Origin: Comamonadaceae bacterium
GTDB taxonomy: Bacteria > Pseudomonadota > Gammaproteobacteria > Burkholderiales > Burkholderiaceae_C
Reading direction: 5' to 3'
Length of the DNA: 64,000 nucleotides
NCBI GenBank assembly: GCA_021299875.1
Contig: JAJTEW010000010.1
Span: 62,001 to 126,000, forward strand
In this document: one piece after another, positions 63,674 to 64,000 of the stretch
How the letters are laid out: each line of letters begins with the position of its first letter
Numbering within the stretch: position 1 is the first letter of the stretch
Position numbers and translations under genes: made by a program
Notes under the pieces: model-generated
Told to the model about the DNA's origin: nothing
Database searches by the model: none
What the model saw: only the letters and a program-made list of their open reading frames with translations

Positions 63674-64000
63674 ATGCGCAACCTCAACGAGGACACCATC
63701 ACCCAGGCTGTGATCGAGCGCTTCTCGAAAACACCTGATCCGCGACTCAAGGAAATCCTGAGCAGCTTGATTCAGCATTTGCACGCTTTTGCGCGTGAAG
63801 TACAGATCACAGAAGAGGAATGGTTCAGGGGCATTGATTTTCTGACCCGGACCGGACAAAAGTGCGATGACAAGCGCCAAGAATTCATCCTTCTTTCAGA
63901 CACCTTGGGTTTGTCCATGCTGACGGTGGCCATGAACAACAAGAAGCCGGCTGGATGTACAGAAGCGACAGTGTTTGGGCCCTTCTATGTTGAGGGCGCC
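63674..64000 (+). CDS. Intradiol ring-cleavage dioxygenase, probably hydroxyquinol 1,2-dioxygenase (3' end outside window)
   Basis: The first 109 codons start MRNLNEDTITQAVIERFSKTP with an AGGAG site before the ATG. The N-terminal helical linker domain of intradiol dioxygenases is clear: EEWFRGIDFLTRTGQKCDDKR, and FGPFYVEGA begins the catalytic fold. Hydroxyquinol 1,2-dioxygenase makes maleylacetate, the substrate of the reductase nearby. Chlorocatechol or catechol specificity cannot be excluded since the active site is outside the window. Confidence 0.85.
   Translation, partial: MRNLNEDTITQAVIERFSKTPDPRLKEILSSLIQHLHAFAREVQITEEEWFRGIDFLTRTGQKCDDKRQEFILLSDTLGLSMLTVAMNNKKPAGCTEATVFGPFYVEGA

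Overview
The window is a 64 kb piece of a betaproteobacterial chromosome, most likely Comamonadaceae (order Burkholderiales). This rests on gene content and order: pstSCAB-phoUBR, ffs next to dnaX-ybaB-recR, trxA-rho-rpmE2, gloB/methyltransferase/rnhA, an ECF sigma factor with DUF3619 and DUF3106 proteins next to ilvBHC-pssA-leuA, aat-bpt and phaCAB. TTG-rich leucine codons and many proteins of the Limnohabitans/Rhodoferax/Polaromonas type agree with this. The genus is inference. No rRNA, tRNA, CRISPR array, insertion sequence or phage gene was found. The left part is densely packed housekeeping DNA; the right end (after about 58.6 kb) is a catabolic cluster that looks accessory.

Layout. 1-0.5 kb: end of a PQQ sugar dehydrogenase. 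0.6-7.3 kb: complete phosphate uptake and sensing operon (pstS, C, A, B, phoU, phoB, phoR) behind a PhoB box. 7.4-11.3 kb: HAD phosphatase, MATE exporter and a GT39-like membrane protein. 11.4-13.6 kb (minus): trxA, rho, rpmE2. 13.7-18.7 kb: flavoprotein, small unknown gene, SRP RNA (minus), dnaX with a probable frameshift site, ybaB, recR. 18.8-23.6 kb: orphan periplasmic binding protein, mltD, gloB, a methyltransferase starting head-to-head with gloB, and rnhA. 23.7-28.1 kb: RND efflux pair. 28.2-31.3 kb (minus): molybdenum cofactor genes moaA-mobA-moeA. 31.4-35.8 kb: aldehyde dehydrogenase, membrane H+-pyrophosphatase, and divergent soluble pyrophosphatase. 35.9-39.1 kb: COG3146 protein, nadE, glnB. 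39.2-42.2 kb (minus): a five-gene operon led by an ECF sigma factor. 42.4-48.5 kb: branched-chain amino acid genes ilvB-ilvH-ilvC, pssA, and leuA with a leucine attenuator. 48.7-53.4 kb: PBP7-like peptidase, IclR regulator, aat-bpt, pgeF, small membrane protein. 53.4-58.6 kb: polyhydroxyalkanoate operon phaC-phaA-phaB, then a QmcA-like SPFH protein with a disrupted NfeD partner. 59.2-64 kb: amidohydrolase, beta-hydroxyacid dehydrogenase, maleylacetate reductase, LysR regulator, and the start of an intradiol (probably hydroxyquinol 1,2-) dioxygenase.

How the genes work together. The Pst/Pho block senses and imports phosphate. HppA and Ppa both consume pyrophosphate. NadE and GlnB link glutamine to NAD synthesis and nitrogen signalling. 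IlvBHC and LeuA make branched-chain amino acids, with leuA controlled by ribosome stalling at leucine codons. PhaCAB turns acetyl-CoA into storage polyester. The right-hand cluster is built to cleave a trihydroxylated benzene ring and feed maleylacetate to 3-oxoadipate.

Most notable observations: a leucine attenuator with CTA codons upstream of leuA; an A9 run in dnaX with stop codons in both alternative frames; the overlapping ECF sigma/DUF3619/DUF3106/RDD/LOG operon as a candidate uncharacterised envelope-signalling system; the head-to-head gloB/methyltransferase start codons sharing one CATG; a frameshifted nfeD; and a textbook T-N11-A LysR operator in front of the dioxygenase. All claims come from reading the sequence and knowledge of families; no database search was run.
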